Shown: positions 7,841 to 15,716, counted from the stretch's first letter. The stretch is DNA of 64,000 nt from Mesorhizobium amorphae CCNWGS0123 (GCF_001686985.1 NZ_CP015318.1:3284001-3348000); one strand, 5' to 3'. The notes: a model not told the origin generated them from the sequence alone. A program made the numbers and translations.

Positions 7841-8146
7841 TCACATCTGATCGTTATAAGGTTCCTTCATCTGGCCGACCATGCGCGCCAGTTTCGAGAA
7901 GGACGGCATGTCGGCTTCCGGCTGGCACTGGTTGGCGAGTTCCAGCAGCCGGATCGGAAAATTGACGGCATCGCGGCTCGATGCCGACATGCCGCCGGAG
8001 CGCTCCTCGCCGGTTTCGCAGGCCTCCGCCTTGCGCAAGGCGATGTCGATCTCCTCGACCGAAACCAGCCCCTTGCGGACCAGCACCTGGTTGATCGACG
8101 CGACGGCCATCAGCAGGCCCTCAAGTTGCAGATTGGCGACGTTCAT
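7841..8146 (-). CDS. Conserved hypothetical protein
   Basis: 101 residues from ATG 8146, chosen because GGGAG lies just upstream. The sequence begins MNVANLQLEGLLMAVASINQ and is mainly helical, with a central KGLVSVEEIDIALRKAE segment and a C-terminal PSFSKLARMVGQMKEPYND. No enzyme motif is visible. The pattern is typical of small conserved rhizobial proteins of unknown function. Confidence 0.65.
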   Translation of the reverse strand: MNVANLQLEGLLMAVASINQVLVRKGLVSVEEIDIALRKAEACETGEERSGGMSASSRDAVNFPIRLLELANQCQPEADMPSFSKLARMVGQMKEPYNDQM

Positions 8147-8243
8147 GGCTGTGTCTCCCATTGGTAAGGTTTCAACGCGCGAAGGCCTGATACGATCCGG
8201 AGCGGCGCGGATCGACTGCCTGCCGGCCAACGCGGATTACGCT

Positions 8244-8513
8244 CTACGGCTCCATCCAGCGTTGGCCATATTCGGCCCATAGCGCCTTGATCTCACGGCC
8301 GCCAAGCGGCGGCGTCGAGCGGTCGCCGTAGCTGATGGCGACGGCGCTGAGGTCGTACTGGCCGTCGGCCTGGACGATGAAGCGGATCGCCTGGCCGAGC
8401 GGCTTCGAGTGGAAGATCGGATCCGCCTGGCCCGTGCCAAGGCTGCGGACGCCCGAAATGGTTGCTGGCTGATGCCGCATCCTGAAGACGGATGCCATGG
8501 CAGGTTTGTCCAT
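8244..8513 (-). CDS. Hypothetical protein
   Basis: 89 residues from ATG 8513, with GGGAG upstream. A farther ATG at 8549 is unlikely because the duplicated block R1/R2 begins exactly at 8513, suggesting that everything upstream is promoter or leader. Contains GQADPIFHSKPLGQAIRFIV. No family recognised. Its promoter region is duplicated without the gene at 12.07-12.33 kb. Confidence 0.55.
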   Translation of the reverse strand: MDKPAMASVFRMRHQPATISGVRSLGTGQADPIFHSKPLGQAIRFIVQADGQYDLSAVAISYGDRSTPPLGGREIKALWAEYGQRWMEP

Positions 8514-8635
8514 GCCGCTCTCCCCGAGTCCCCGGCGGAATGATTCCATAGGCGCCGGCTAATGGCCAGACGGGGAGAAAAGCTTGTTGTGAATACCCGG
8601 GCCGGCGGGCCTATCGGGCGGGATAGGAAAAAATA
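8513..8635. repeat. Duplicated block R1, left part
   Basis: Matches 12073 onward (R2) closely and continues at 11512-11629 after the transposon. R1 is thus one copy of a roughly 240-bp sequence split by the IS1595-type element. The last 8 bp, AAAAAATA at 8628-8635, are repeated at 11512-11519 as the target-site duplication. Confidence 0.85.
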
Positions 8636-8658
8636 CCTAATTATATACGTGACAAAGT

Positions 8659-8850
8659 ATGTGTGATTTGATACCCAAGCCGGGACAGGCCGGCACTGAA
8701 AAGGTAAGGGAAGTCGAGGTCACGCCTCAGATGTTTCGGGCGGGCGTGGCACGTTTTTGCGATCTTCCTTTGGAAGAAGTTGATCCCACTTACGTGGTTT
8801 CGGCGGTACTGGAGGCAATGGGACTGGAGTTCGAGCCGCCAGCGGAATAA
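8659..8850 (+). CDS. Small conserved-looking protein in transposon
   Basis: 63 residues starting 2 bp after the terminal inverted repeat: EVEVTPQMFRAGVARFCDLP then VVSAVLEAMGLEF. The middle resembles short rhizobial proteins with a VTPEMIEAGV-type motif, function unknown. It overlaps the 3' end of the convergent HEPN-like gene by 131 bp, so one of the two ends may be mis-set. No clear ribosome binding site. Confidence 0.4.
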   Translation: MCDLIPKPGQAGTEKVREVEVTPQMFRAGVARFCDLPLEEVDPTYVVSAVLEAMGLEFEPPAE

Positions 8851-9322
8851 CCCTGCCGAAAAGGGCGATATCGGCCATTTCCTGCGCCATTCGCCTCAAG
8901 TCCGCAACGCTGACATGGAACACGTAGTCCTTGCCCCCGAACTGGTTGGCCCGCTTGCTAACCCTCATGGCGCCGACCTTGCCATCGCTTATGATATCGG
9001 CGTGGGCAATGAAATTGCGGTTCTCTGCGCATATATTCGCATAGTGTAGGAAGGTTCCTATGGCTTCATGCATCTCTGGGCGGGTTCGCCTCAGAAGTGC
9101 GGTTGAAGTTCGGATAAGCCCGACCTTTTGGGAGTTGGTGAGCGTTGCCCTCAGGAAGCCGACCTGAGAGAATTCGAATTCATGATAGAGGAACTGCTCA
9201 TAAACATTCTCGATCCGCGCCCACCAGGATGTGATACATCCAACGGCGTGCATCGCGTTGTCTTGGTCGCTAGGATAGTCAGGCCAAATAGCCTGCCCAT
9301 ACATGGAGTCCTTATCTCGCAT
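8720..9322 (-). CDS. HEPN-like hypothetical protein, transposon passenger
   Basis: 200 residues from ATG 9322. The mostly helical N-terminal two thirds carry AENRNFIAHADII, an R-x4-H arrangement like the catalytic motif of HEPN RNases; the C-terminus is proline-rich. HEPN proteins act in toxin-antitoxin and phage-defence systems, but many with this motif are not nucleases. Its start shares a CATG with the divergent small gene at 9321. The motif is seen; the function is inference. Confidence 0.45.
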   Translation of the reverse strand: MRDKDSMYGQAIWPDYPSDQDNAMHAVGCITSWWARIENVYEQFLYHEFEFSQVGFLRATLTNSQKVGLIRTSTALLRRTRPEMHEAIGTFLHYANICAENRNFIAHADIISDGKVGAMRVSKRANQFGGKDYVFHVSVADLRRMAQEMADIALFGRVIPLAARTPVPLPPVPPKPRKWDQLLPKEDRKNVPRPPETSEA

Positions 9323-9497
9323 GGATAAGTCTGCCCCCTCAGACGAAAAGCGGTTCAACGAAACCCTGAAGCGGATGCTGAAGACGCCGCCGAAGCAGCA
9401 TGCGCCGCAATCTGGCAAGCCTCGCGCAAGCGAAGCAGGACATAAATCGAAACCGGGTGGCCATCCCGTCAAGAAGGACCACCCGGAAGCTCCGTAG
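9321..9497 (+). CDS. Small basic hypothetical protein, transposon passenger
   Basis: 58 residues beginning MDKSAPSDEKRFNETLKRML and continuing with a Lys/Pro/His-rich, probably disordered tail. The ATG at 9321 overlaps the start codon of the divergent HEPN-like gene (both within one CATG); an upstream ATG at 9303 is also possible. I recall similar short ORFs in rhizobial genomes but no function. Confidence 0.5.
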   Translation: MDKSAPSDEKRFNETLKRMLKTPPKQHAPQSGKPRASEAGHKSKPGGHPVKKDHPEAP

Positions 9498-9507
9498 CCA
9501 AGGCTAC

Positions 9508-9618
9508 TTACTTTTTGACCGTTTCCACAACGTGGGTTCTCGGATGGGTCACTGCGGTTTTCACCGTCGTGAAGCGCCCAGAACCGGCGTTGCGGCCGAT
9601 CTTGACTGACTTGCTCAT
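9508..9618 (-). CDS. 36-residue basic protein with strong ribosome binding site
   Basis: ATG 9618 is preceded by a near-perfect AAGGAGGTGAAAGCT. The product MSKSVKIGRNAGSGRFTTVK continues for 16 residues and ends VETVKK. The strong Shine-Dalgarno and non-random sequence support a real gene. The GRNAGSGRF motif recalls a short, widely distributed family of unknown function. It lies directly downstream of mazEF on the same strand, about 110 bp away. Confidence 0.65.
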   Translation of the reverse strand: MSKSVKIGRNAGSGRFTTVKTAVTHPRTHVVETVKK

Positions 9619-9730
9619 AGCTTTCACCTCCTTCCCCCAGGTTTTGCCCGTGCGTAGTGGCGCCCTGCGGGTCAGAAGGAATCAGTCAGTCAGATACAAT
9701 GTAGATACAGAATGGGGGAGAGTCTAGCGG

Positions 9731-10084
9731 TCAGCCGTCGATGCAGAGAATTGCCTCAATGCGCCCGACGACCTCCCACATGAGTTCTTCATTGGCTTTT
9801 GAATGGAAAGAAGCGTTTCGCGCTATCCAGTCCAGCGTGCGGAACTGATACGATTGAATGACGCCAGTCAGTTTGACGCCGCGAGGAACCGGAACCTCGA
9901 ACTTGCTCCCGGTCAACGTGTTGGTGATCGGACAAACGGCTGCCAAGCCCGTTGCGATGTTAAAATCGCGAGGAGAAATGACGAGAGCAGGCCGGCGACC
10001 GGCCTGCTCTGTGCCTGACTGCGGATCAAAATCCAGATAGATAAAATCGCCTCTGTCAGGCTGATAGGCTACGTCGTCTACCAA
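9731..10084 (-). CDS. mazF: MazF/PemK-family endoribonuclease toxin
   Basis: 117 residues with the MazF/CcdB fold pattern: GDFIYLDFDPQSGTEQAGRR, PALVISPRDFN, and the later VPVPRGVKLTGVIQSYQFR. MazF toxins cut mRNA at short sequence motifs and halt growth until neutralised by MazE. It overlaps the upstream mazE by 7 bases, the standard antitoxin-first arrangement. As a passenger in a transposon it would stabilise the element by post-segregational killing. Confidence 0.9.
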   Translation of the reverse strand: MVDDVAYQPDRGDFIYLDFDPQSGTEQAGRRPALVISPRDFNIATGLAAVCPITNTLTGSKFEVPVPRGVKLTGVIQSYQFRTLDWIARNASFHSKANEELMWEVVGRIEAILCIDG

Positions 10085-10320
10085 ACTTCGTCACCCTTCG
10101 GTTGACCCCAATCAACTTCACGGTTGCCAGTCTCTTGACGAGTTTCGCCTTTCAGAAGTTCGGAAAGCTGAAAGCGTTTGCGTGTCGGTGTTACCCTGAT
10201 TGAACCGTCTTCGATTTCAACGTTTACGCAAACTCCTTCGACCAGCCGTACCTCCTCTGTCACGTGCTTTGGAAGTCGCAGCGCGAGGCTATTGCCCCAC
10301 CTGCTGATCGTTGTTTGCAT
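10078..10320 (-). CDS. mazE: MazE-family antitoxin (AbrB-type)
   Basis: 80 residues. The N-terminal swapped-hairpin DNA-binding domain reads ISRWGNSLALRLPKHV, followed by VNVEIEDGSIRVTPTRK, then an acidic C-terminal tail that would wrap MazF. It should neutralise the toxin and repress the operon. The translation stop lies inside mazF, giving coupled synthesis. Confidence 0.9.
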   Translation of the reverse strand: MQTTISRWGNSLALRLPKHVTEEVRLVEGVCVNVEIEDGSIRVTPTRKRFQLSELLKGETRQETGNREVDWGQPKGDEVW

Positions 10321-10467
10321 CTGCCCATGCTCCTCATTTTGCCACGGTTGGCTTGATATACATAGTAGATACGCGCCAGAATGGCTAGAGGTTCCTTTAG
10401 GTTCGGTTAAGATTGCGACACTTTGCGCTGCTTTTTGCGTATGCGCATTAGCTTTCGTGCCTTCTGC

Positions 10468-11448
10468 CTAGGCGTTCGAGGCTTCACCAATCCGCCGATA
10501 GGTAAGGCGCTTGCCTTCGATCATCGCAAGCAACTGGTCATGGCGTTCGGTGTCGGTCACCTTGAGCGCTGCACGGCGATTGTAGCGGAAGTCGAACTCG
10601 GCAAGGTAGCGATGCAAATGAGCTTCGCCGCAATGCTGATAGACGCCAACCATGCCGCGCTTGAAGACTGAGAACACGCCTTCAATGGTATTGGAGTGGA
10701 TCACGACATCGCCTTCGCGGCGGGCGTATTCGCCAGCGGCGTGGTTGGTCGTCTTATGCGCAGCGTATTCCTCGCCAGTGCGCGTGTAGATGCGCGAAGA
10801 GTCGGTGAACAAGGTGGTGTCGCGAGACACGTTGCGAACCAGAACGTCGCGGACAGTCGTGGCCGTGGCGTCGTTCAGATGGAACATGCGGGACTGTCCG
10901 CCACGCTCGACCAGACCAACCACGATGCGCTTCTGCGCGCCACCGGACTTGCCCGACTTGGTGTAGGTAGGAACGCGACCGCGAGCGAGTTTGCGAGGTG
11001 TCTCACGCTTGCCGATGTAGGTCTCGTCGGCTTCAACGATCTTGCCTTCGCCGCCAATCGGGCCGCTCGACTTAACGTCTTCCTTCATAGCTTCGCGGAT
11101 ACGGTGCGCCATGAACCATGCGGTCTTGTAGGTGACGCCAAGCATACGGTGCAGCTGGTGGGCGCTCATGCCTTTCTTGGACGAAGCCATGAGGAACGTC
11201 GCTAGAAGCCACTTGTTCAAGGCGATCTTGGAGCGCTCGAACACGGTGCCGACAGTGACGGTGAACTGTTCGCGGCATTCCATGCAGTTGTACAGGCCAG
11301 GACGATGCGCCTTGCCTTCCATCTTGGTGATGCGGTCAGGACGAGCGTTGCCGCAATGCGGGCAGTTAGGACCATGCGGCCAACGCTGCGCTTCCAAATG
11401 GATGCGGGCGGCTTCGGCGTCTTGGAAGATTGGGCTGTCGAGTTTCAT
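10468..11448 (-). CDS. IS1595-family transposase
   Basis: 326 residues. An N-terminal zinc ribbon (CPHCGN at about 34-39, CMEC at about 56-59) precedes the DDE/DDN-type catalytic domain, with VEADETYIGKRE near residue 140, LFTDSSRIYT near 217 and HSNTIEGVFSVFKRGM near 252. The N of the last motif fits the DDNK form used by IS1595. Length is normal. It drives the surrounding 2.9-kb element. Confidence 0.93.
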   Translation of the reverse strand: MKLDSPIFQDAEAARIHLEAQRWPHGPNCPHCGNARPDRITKMEGKAHRPGLYNCMECREQFTVTVGTVFERSKIALNKWLLATFLMASSKKGMSAHQLHRMLGVTYKTAWFMAHRIREAMKEDVKSSGPIGGEGKIVEADETYIGKRETPRKLARGRVPTYTKSGKSGGAQKRIVVGLVERGGQSRMFHLNDATATTVRDVLVRNVSRDTTLFTDSSRIYTRTGEEYAAHKTTNHAAGEYARREGDVVIHSNTIEGVFSVFKRGMVGVYQHCGEAHLHRYLAEFDFRYNRRAALKVTDTERHDQLLAMIEGKRLTYRRIGEASNA

Positions 11449-11511
11449 GGCTAGGTGCTCCCTGCCATCTTTCTAGCAAATCGCCCGTGCTTTGTCACGT
11501 ATATAATTAGG

Positions 11512-11629
11512 AAAAAATACCTTGCCAGGTGACGGCAGCTATGCTACTATCTTGTCCATGGTGCTGATTTGCGCCAACGACCCGCCGCCGAGGCGGGTTT
11601 TTGTTTTCGGCTTCCCTTCGAACGAAAGT
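11512..11629. repeat. Duplicated block R1, right part
   Basis: Continuation of R1 after the transposon; matches R2 from about 12207 to 12325, ending at GAACGAAAG. It carries the promoter and terminator of the small RNA described next. The transposon end lies immediately upstream of the -35 box. Confidence 0.8.
11522..11602 (+). ncRNA. Candidate small RNA, copy 1
   Basis: TTGCCA (11522-11527), a 17-bp spacer and TACTAT (11545-11550) make a good sigma-70 promoter. A start near 11557 would give a transcript of about 45 nt ending in an intrinsic terminator (CCCGCC at 11581-11586, GGCGGG at 11592-11597, then T5). A short peptide frame from ATG 11558 is possible instead. The promoter, body and terminator are all conserved in copy 2. 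Confidence 0.5.
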
Positions 11630-11742
11630 GCATCCTGGCCGGTGACGTGACCGTGCATGAGGGCCGTCCGCGCCCCTGGACCTTGGCAACCGCAAAAATG
11701 GAACTAGATACTCCGCTATCGCAACGTAACGGAGAGTGTCCA

Positions 11743-11976
11743 ATGATCTCGCGCGAAGGCCTGATCGCAAGGCAAGAGGACGCGAATGTCCGGTTGCACG
11801 AAGATACTCAATCCGTGCCGGAACATCCTGACGAGGTTCGCGCCACCGATAACGACAAGTGTGTGAACCTCAGTGAGGAAATCATAGCTGACAATCTCAG
11901 GATGATCGCGAAGCTTAGAGGGGTCATAGCTCGTGTCGAGGATGACGACCAAGCCGCCTTGCGACGCCGCCAGTAG
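11743..11976 (+). CDS. Hypothetical protein
   Basis: 77 residues starting MISREGLIARQEDANVRLHE, with a charged helical middle and SEEIIADNLRMIAKLRGVIA near the C-terminus. GGAGAG lies at good spacing before ATG 11743. No family recognised. It sits between the two copies of the duplicated block, downstream of the candidate small RNA. Confidence 0.5.
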   Translation: MISREGLIARQEDANVRLHEDTQSVPEHPDEVRATDNDKCVNLSEEIIADNLRMIAKLRGVIARVEDDDQAALRRRQ

Positions 11977-12072
11977 CCGTTAAAATCGACTGAGGGCTTT
12001 CGCTTTAAGGCGTTGCCGGCGACGCGCTGGACCTGTTGGCCGTTGGTGCTGCGGCTGTTCCTTCGCGCGCCG

Positions 12073-12325
12073 TGCCGCTCTCCCCGAGTCCTCGGCGGAA
12101 TGATTCCATAAGCGCCGGCTAATGGCCAAACGACCGGAAAAGCTTGTTGTGAATACCGGGCCGGCCAGGCTGCGGCAACGCGGCGAACGCAATGGAGGCG
12201 AATAGGAAAAAATACCTTGCCGGGTGACGGCAGCTATGCTACTATCTTGTCCATGGTGCTGATTTGCGCCAACGACCCGCCGCCGAGGCGGGTTTTTTGT
12301 TTTTAGTTTTCCTTTCGAACGAAAG
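12073..12325. repeat. Duplicated block R2, uninterrupted copy
   Basis: Intact paralogue of R1. It includes the mutated remnant of the promoter and leader of the 8244-8513 gene without the gene itself, the empty transposon target GGAAAAAATACC (about 12205-12216), and a second copy of the candidate small RNA. With the palindrome downstream it accounts for most of the 600-bp gap 11977-12583. Confidence 0.85.
12217..12298 (+). ncRNA. Candidate small RNA, copy 2
   Basis: TTGCCG (12217-12222), a 17-bp spacer, TACTAT (12240-12245), and a terminator formed by CCCGCC (12276-12281), GGCGGG (12287-12292) and T6. Body nearly identical to copy 1 at 11522-11602. It lies about 290 bp upstream of the first phage structural gene. 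Confidence 0.5.
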
Positions 12326-12360
12326 CACCTCTGACGCCGACATTGAACGCTGGCGGGACA

Positions 12361-12520
12361 GCGCCCCCCTCTGTCCTGCCGGACATCTCCCCCACGAGGG
12401 GGGAGATTGGCGGCCTCATCGCTCCGCTCAATCCAGCAAACGTTGGCGATTGGCGAAAGCGGCGACGACAGTCGATCTCCCCCCTTGAGGGGGAGATGTC
12501 CGGCAGGACAGAGGGGGGCG
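12361..12520. repeat. Intergenic palindromic element, family A
   Basis: Left arm GCGCCCCCCTCTGTCCTGCC... pairs with a right arm at about 12473-12520 (GGCAGGACAGAGGGGGGCG). Further copies or half-copies are at 21738-21912 and 26180-26228. Arms of about 45 bp make a strong cruciform or RNA hairpin. Confidence 0.75.
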
Positions 12521-12583
12521 TGACGGAACGCCATCCTTCGCCGCCAAGCCGATGACACATTCCGCAACACCCGCGAGAACCCC

Positions 12584-13042
12584 ATGCCACGCTACGCAAG
12601 CATCATCACCGGCGATGACGGCCAGGAAATTGTCAGCGCCATCGGCGAATTCGAGGCCGCGCCGCGGGCACGCGCCGGCGGTTTGGAAGCCGTTCCCGCC
12701 GGCGTACTGATCGGCATGGTTCGTGGCGGTCCGGTCGATGCCGCCGGCGGCTTTGGCTTTCCGCCGGGTTCGCAAGGCGCGGGTGACAGGGCGGTCGGCG
12801 TTGCCGCGATCCAGAAGGCCAGGGCCGGCCTGGCAAGGGCCGATGCCGTTCAGCGCGAGGCCGCCCCGACTGCACCGGCGACATCGGCGACATCGGCCAC
12901 GGCAAAACCCGAGACGACCAGGCCCGCCCGCAAAGCCGCAAAGGCCAAGGGGCGCCGCAAGCCCGGCAAGGCCAAGGCGGTGCGTGCAAGGCAGGCGAAG
13001 CCGGCGGGCAGGGCAGGGCTCGACGGGGTAACTTATGGCTGA
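12584..13042 (+). CDS. Phage protein upstream of terminase, unknown function
   Basis: 152 residues. The N-terminal half starts MPRYASIITGDDGQEIVSAI; the C-terminal half is a low-complexity Ala/Lys/Arg-rich tail (KAAKAKGRRKPGKAKAVRAR) likely to bind nucleic acid. It overlaps the next gene by 8 bases. First gene of the structural module. No family recognised. Confidence 0.6.
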   Translation: MPRYASIITGDDGQEIVSAIGEFEAAPRARAGGLEAVPAGVLIGMVRGGPVDAAGGFGFPPGSQGAGDRAVGVAAIQKARAGLARADAVQREAAPTAPATSATSATAKPETTRPARKAAKAKGRRKPGKAKAVRARQAKPAGRAGLDGVTYG

Positions 13043-13469
13043 CGCCACGCCGCCTCGGCAGCGCAAGCCGAAGGCGGCCGCCGCCGTTATCTCGTCCCGC
13101 CGCAAGCGGCCGAAGAAGACGCTGGGCGACGATTTCGTCGCTGCCGTGCGCGCCGATTTCAAGACCCATGGCGCCGGCGTCATCGCTTCGGTGCGGGCCG
13201 ACAAGCCCGACCAGTATCTGAAGATCGTGCTGTCGGTGCTGCCCAAGGATTTGCATGTCAACATCAACGAACTGGACGCACTGAGCGATGACGAGATCCG
13301 GAGCCGAATCCGCGGCCTCGAAGCCGTCCTCAAGCCTTTCCTCGAAAGAACGGGCCTCGAAAAACCGGTCGCTGACAGGCCAGTCCTCGAAGAGCCGGGC
13401 AGCGCTGATCGCGGCGCGCAGCGACTATCTGGCGCTGCTGAGGGAGCTGGACCGCAGGCGCCGCACTAA
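13035..13469 (+). CDS. Probable small terminase subunit
   Basis: 144 residues: a basic N-terminus (RKRPKKTLGDDFVAAVRADF), then a helical core with DQYLKIVLSVLPKDLHVNIN, a pattern I associate with small-terminase-like or DNA-packaging proteins next to TerL in alphaproteobacterial phages. It would recognise the phage packaging site. The 3' end overlaps the large-terminase frame by 182 bases. Role inferred mainly from position. Confidence 0.6.
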   Translation: MADATPPRQRKPKAAAAVISSRRKRPKKTLGDDFVAAVRADFKTHGAGVIASVRADKPDQYLKIVLSVLPKDLHVNINELDALSDDEIRSRIRGLEAVLKPFLERTGLEKPVADRPVLEEPGSADRGAQRLSGAAEGAGPQAPH

Positions 13470-14103
13470 CCAGCTGGCCGCCTACCGGCCCTATCCCAGG
13501 CAGGCCGAATTCCATGCCGCGGGCGCGGCGAACCGCGAGCGCCTGTTCATGGCCGGCAACCAACTCGGCAAGACCAGGGCCGGCGGCGCGGAATGGGCCA
13601 TGCACCTCACTGGCCGCTACCCCGACTGGTGGCAGGGCAAGACCTTCGACAGGGCCGTGCGGCTGTGGGCGGCCGGCGTCACCGGCGAAGGCACGCGCGA
13701 CAACCCGCAGCGCGTGCTGGTCGGCCCGCCGCAACAGCAGGCCGCCTGGGGCACCGGCATGATCCCGGCCGACGCCATCGTCCACACCACCATGGGACGC
13801 GGCGCGCCGGGTGCGCTCGACAGCATCGTGGTGCGCTGGGGCGGCGGCGGCGATATCCAGGCCGACGAAAGCGTGCTGTCGTTCAAGAGCTACGAAAAGG
13901 GCCGCGAGAAGTGGCAGGGCGAAACGCTCGATGGCGTCTGGTTCGACGAGGAGCCGCCGCTCGACATCTATTCCGAGGGCCTGACGCGAACCAATGCGAC
14001 AGGTGGCATCACCATCGTGACGTTCACGCCGCTCTTGGGCATGTCGGATGTGGTGCTGTTGTTTTTGTCGGCGAGAGAGGTGGAGGGGATGGGCAAGTCG
14101 TGA
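13288..14103 (+). CDS. Large terminase, ATPase half only
   Basis: 271 residues. Walker A is AGNQLGKT (residues 89-96), Walker B plus catalytic acid GVWFDEEPP (about 216-224), and coupling motif ITIVTFTPLLGMSDVV near the end. This is the packaging-motor ATPase of a large terminase, but the frame stops about 15 residues after the coupling motif. The nuclease half is a separate frame at 16520-17275, after 2.4 kb of unrelated sequence. The real start may be downstream of ATG 13288, given the long overlap with the small subunit. Confidence 0.85.
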   Translation: MTRSGAESAASKPSSSLSSKERASKNRSLTGQSSKSRAALIAARSDYLALLRELDRRRRTNQLAAYRPYPRQAEFHAAGAANRERLFMAGNQLGKTRAGGAEWAMHLTGRYPDWWQGKTFDRAVRLWAAGVTGEGTRDNPQRVLVGPPQQQAAWGTGMIPADAIVHTTMGRGAPGALDSIVVRWGGGGDIQADESVLSFKSYEKGREKWQGETLDGVWFDEEPPLDIYSEGLTRTNATGGITIVTFTPLLGMSDVVLLFLSAREVEGMGKS

Positions 14104-14117
14104 GCGGCCTGCCTTTC

Positions 14118-14353
14118 TTCTCCCCTTGCAAGGCAGGGCAATCGCATATGGCGCTCCCCCACTCCGTCTCGGCTTCGCCGAGCCACCTCTCCCCCACATT
14201 CGTGGGGGAGAGGAAACGCCAACCGCCGAGGTCGCGGCCTTGAAAGGCTTGGGTTTCCTCTCCCCCATGGACATGGGGGAGAGGTGGCCGCGCAGCGGCC
14301 GGAGTGGGGGCTGGCGCCACCATATGCGATTGCCCTGCCTTGCAAAGGGAGAA
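14118..14353. repeat. Large palindromic element, family B, left edge of terminase insertion
   Basis: About 50-bp arms: the left begins CTCCCCTTGCAAGGCAGGGC and the right ends GCCCTGCCTTGCAAAGGGAG. Internal hairpins include CTCGGCTTCGCCGAG and CCCCACATTCGTGGGG. Related elements are at 7077-7300, 16213-16450 and 28040-28225. It starts 14 bp after the stop of the terminase ATPase half. Confidence 0.75.
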
Positions 14354-14540
14354 GGAAAGAGTGCCGCTCCTGTGCAGCTCCTGGGATGACGAAGATTGGC
14401 GGTTTCGCTCAAGGGTCAAAACCCGATCCGCATATCGCGCACGCCCCCAATATGCCATAGTGGGGACGTCGCGAACCAGCCTGTTCGCTCCCACCTTCAA
14501 GACCGCGATCACGAACGCTGGCCAACGGAGGAAACGAACC

Positions 14541-15716
14541 ATGAAACACGGATCAACAGACACAGCGAGGGTTGAACCTGCCGCTGGTCGGCGACCGATG
14601 AGTCGCCGCGATGCGCTCAAGGCCGCAGGTCTGGCTGGAGCCGCCGCCCTGTCAACGGGTGCCGTGTCGGTCTGCGCCGCCGCGGCGTCCGCCGACCCAA
14701 TGGAAGACCTGGTTGCGGCCGCCAAAGCAGAAGGGCAGCTTACCGTCATGGGTTTGCCTCGCGACTGGTGCGGATACGGCGTCGTCATGGACCGGTTCAA
14801 GGCGAGATACGGTCTGGCAATCAACGAACTCCGGCCGGGAGCCAGCTCAGCCGAGCAGATTGCGGCGATCAGGCGAGGCAAGGCCGACGCCCCTGACGTG
14901 GTCGACGTCGGCATGCCCTTCGCTTCATCCGCGATGAAGGATGGCTTGTTGCAGCCGTACAAAGTGTCAACGTGGGACACGATTCCGGAAGCGGCCAAGG
15001 ATGCGCAAGGGTATTGGTATGGCGGCTATTGCGGTGTCCTTGCGTTCGAGATCAACGGCGACCTGGTAACCAGAATGCCGCGGGATTGGGCGGATCTTGC
15101 CGCGCCCGAGTATAGGAACTCGGTCGGCCTCGCCGGCAATATTTCTTCAAATCAAGCGATCCAGAGCGTGTACGCCGCGGGCTTGTTGGCGGCAAAGGGC
15201 AATTTCGAAGAAGCCGCTGATCAGGGTCTGAAGTTCTTCGCCAATCTCAATGAAAAGGGCAATTTCGTTCCCATCATCGGCGATGCCAACTCGCTTGTCG
15301 ACGGCCGCACGCCGATCCTCGTTCGCTGGGATTACCTCGCGCTCGGCGACCGCGACCGCCTTGCAGGGACGAGGATCGAAGTCATCAGGCCAAAGACCGG
15401 TGTCGTTGCGGGTGTCTATGCCCGGGCGATCAGCGCCCATGCTCCACATCCAAATGCTGCTCGGCTGTGGATGGAGTATCTTTGTTCAGACGAGGCACAG
15501 CTCACCTGGTTGAAAGCCTCCCACCTGCTCGACCTCAAAGGGGACGATGTCGCCCCGGTCTTTCCAACACTCAAGGACCAGGAGAAGGCGAGAGACATCA
15601 TAACCAACGGATGGGACGATATCGTTGGCGTCAAGGTACAGTGCTTGCCTTCTGAGGAGTACCTTGGCCCGATGTCTTTCAACAGCAGCACGGCCAGGCG
15701 AAGCGCCGGTTCCTAA
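14541..15716 (+). CDS. ABC-transporter solute-binding protein, orphan
   Basis: 391 residues with a Tat-like export signal (PMSRRDALKAAGLAGAAALS at about 19-38) and a type II periplasmic-binding fold of the PotD/AfuA class, with EDLVAAAKAEGQLTVMGLP starting the mature domain and ARLWMEYLCSDEAQLTWLK in the C-terminal lobe. Substrate could be a polyamine, iron or an organic anion. GGAGGAAACGAACC precedes ATG 14541. No permease or ATPase gene lies nearby, so it is an isolated cargo gene inside the broken terminase locus. Confidence 0.8.
   Translation: MKHGSTDTARVEPAAGRRPMSRRDALKAAGLAGAAALSTGAVSVCAAAASADPMEDLVAAAKAEGQLTVMGLPRDWCGYGVVMDRFKARYGLAINELRPGASSAEQIAAIRRGKADAPDVVDVGMPFASSAMKDGLLQPYKVSTWDTIPEAAKDAQGYWYGGYCGVLAFEINGDLVTRMPRDWADLAAPEYRNSVGLAGNISSNQAIQSVYAAGLLAAKGNFEEAADQGLKFFANLNEKGNFVPIIGDANSLVDGRTPILVRWDYLALGDRDRLAGTRIEVIRPKTGVVAGVYARAISAHAPHPNAARLWMEYLCSDEAQLTWLKASHLLDLKGDDVAPVFPTLKDQEKARDIITNGWDDIVGVKVQCLPSEEYLGPMSFNSSTARRSAGS

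Larger units (their letters stand above)
8636..11511. mobile_element. IS1595-family transposon with passenger genes
   Basis: 2876 bp bounded by perfect 22-bp terminal inverted repeats (8636-8657 and 11490-11511; core TAATTATATACGTGACAAAG), with weaker matching to about 35 bp. Flanking AAAAAATA direct repeats (8628-8635, 11512-11519) give the 8-bp duplication typical of IS1595. The uninterrupted target survives at about 12202-12216. It encodes the transposase (10468-11448) and passengers: mazEF, a HEPN-like protein and three small proteins. Ends and transposase look intact, so it may still be mobile. Confidence 0.9.
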
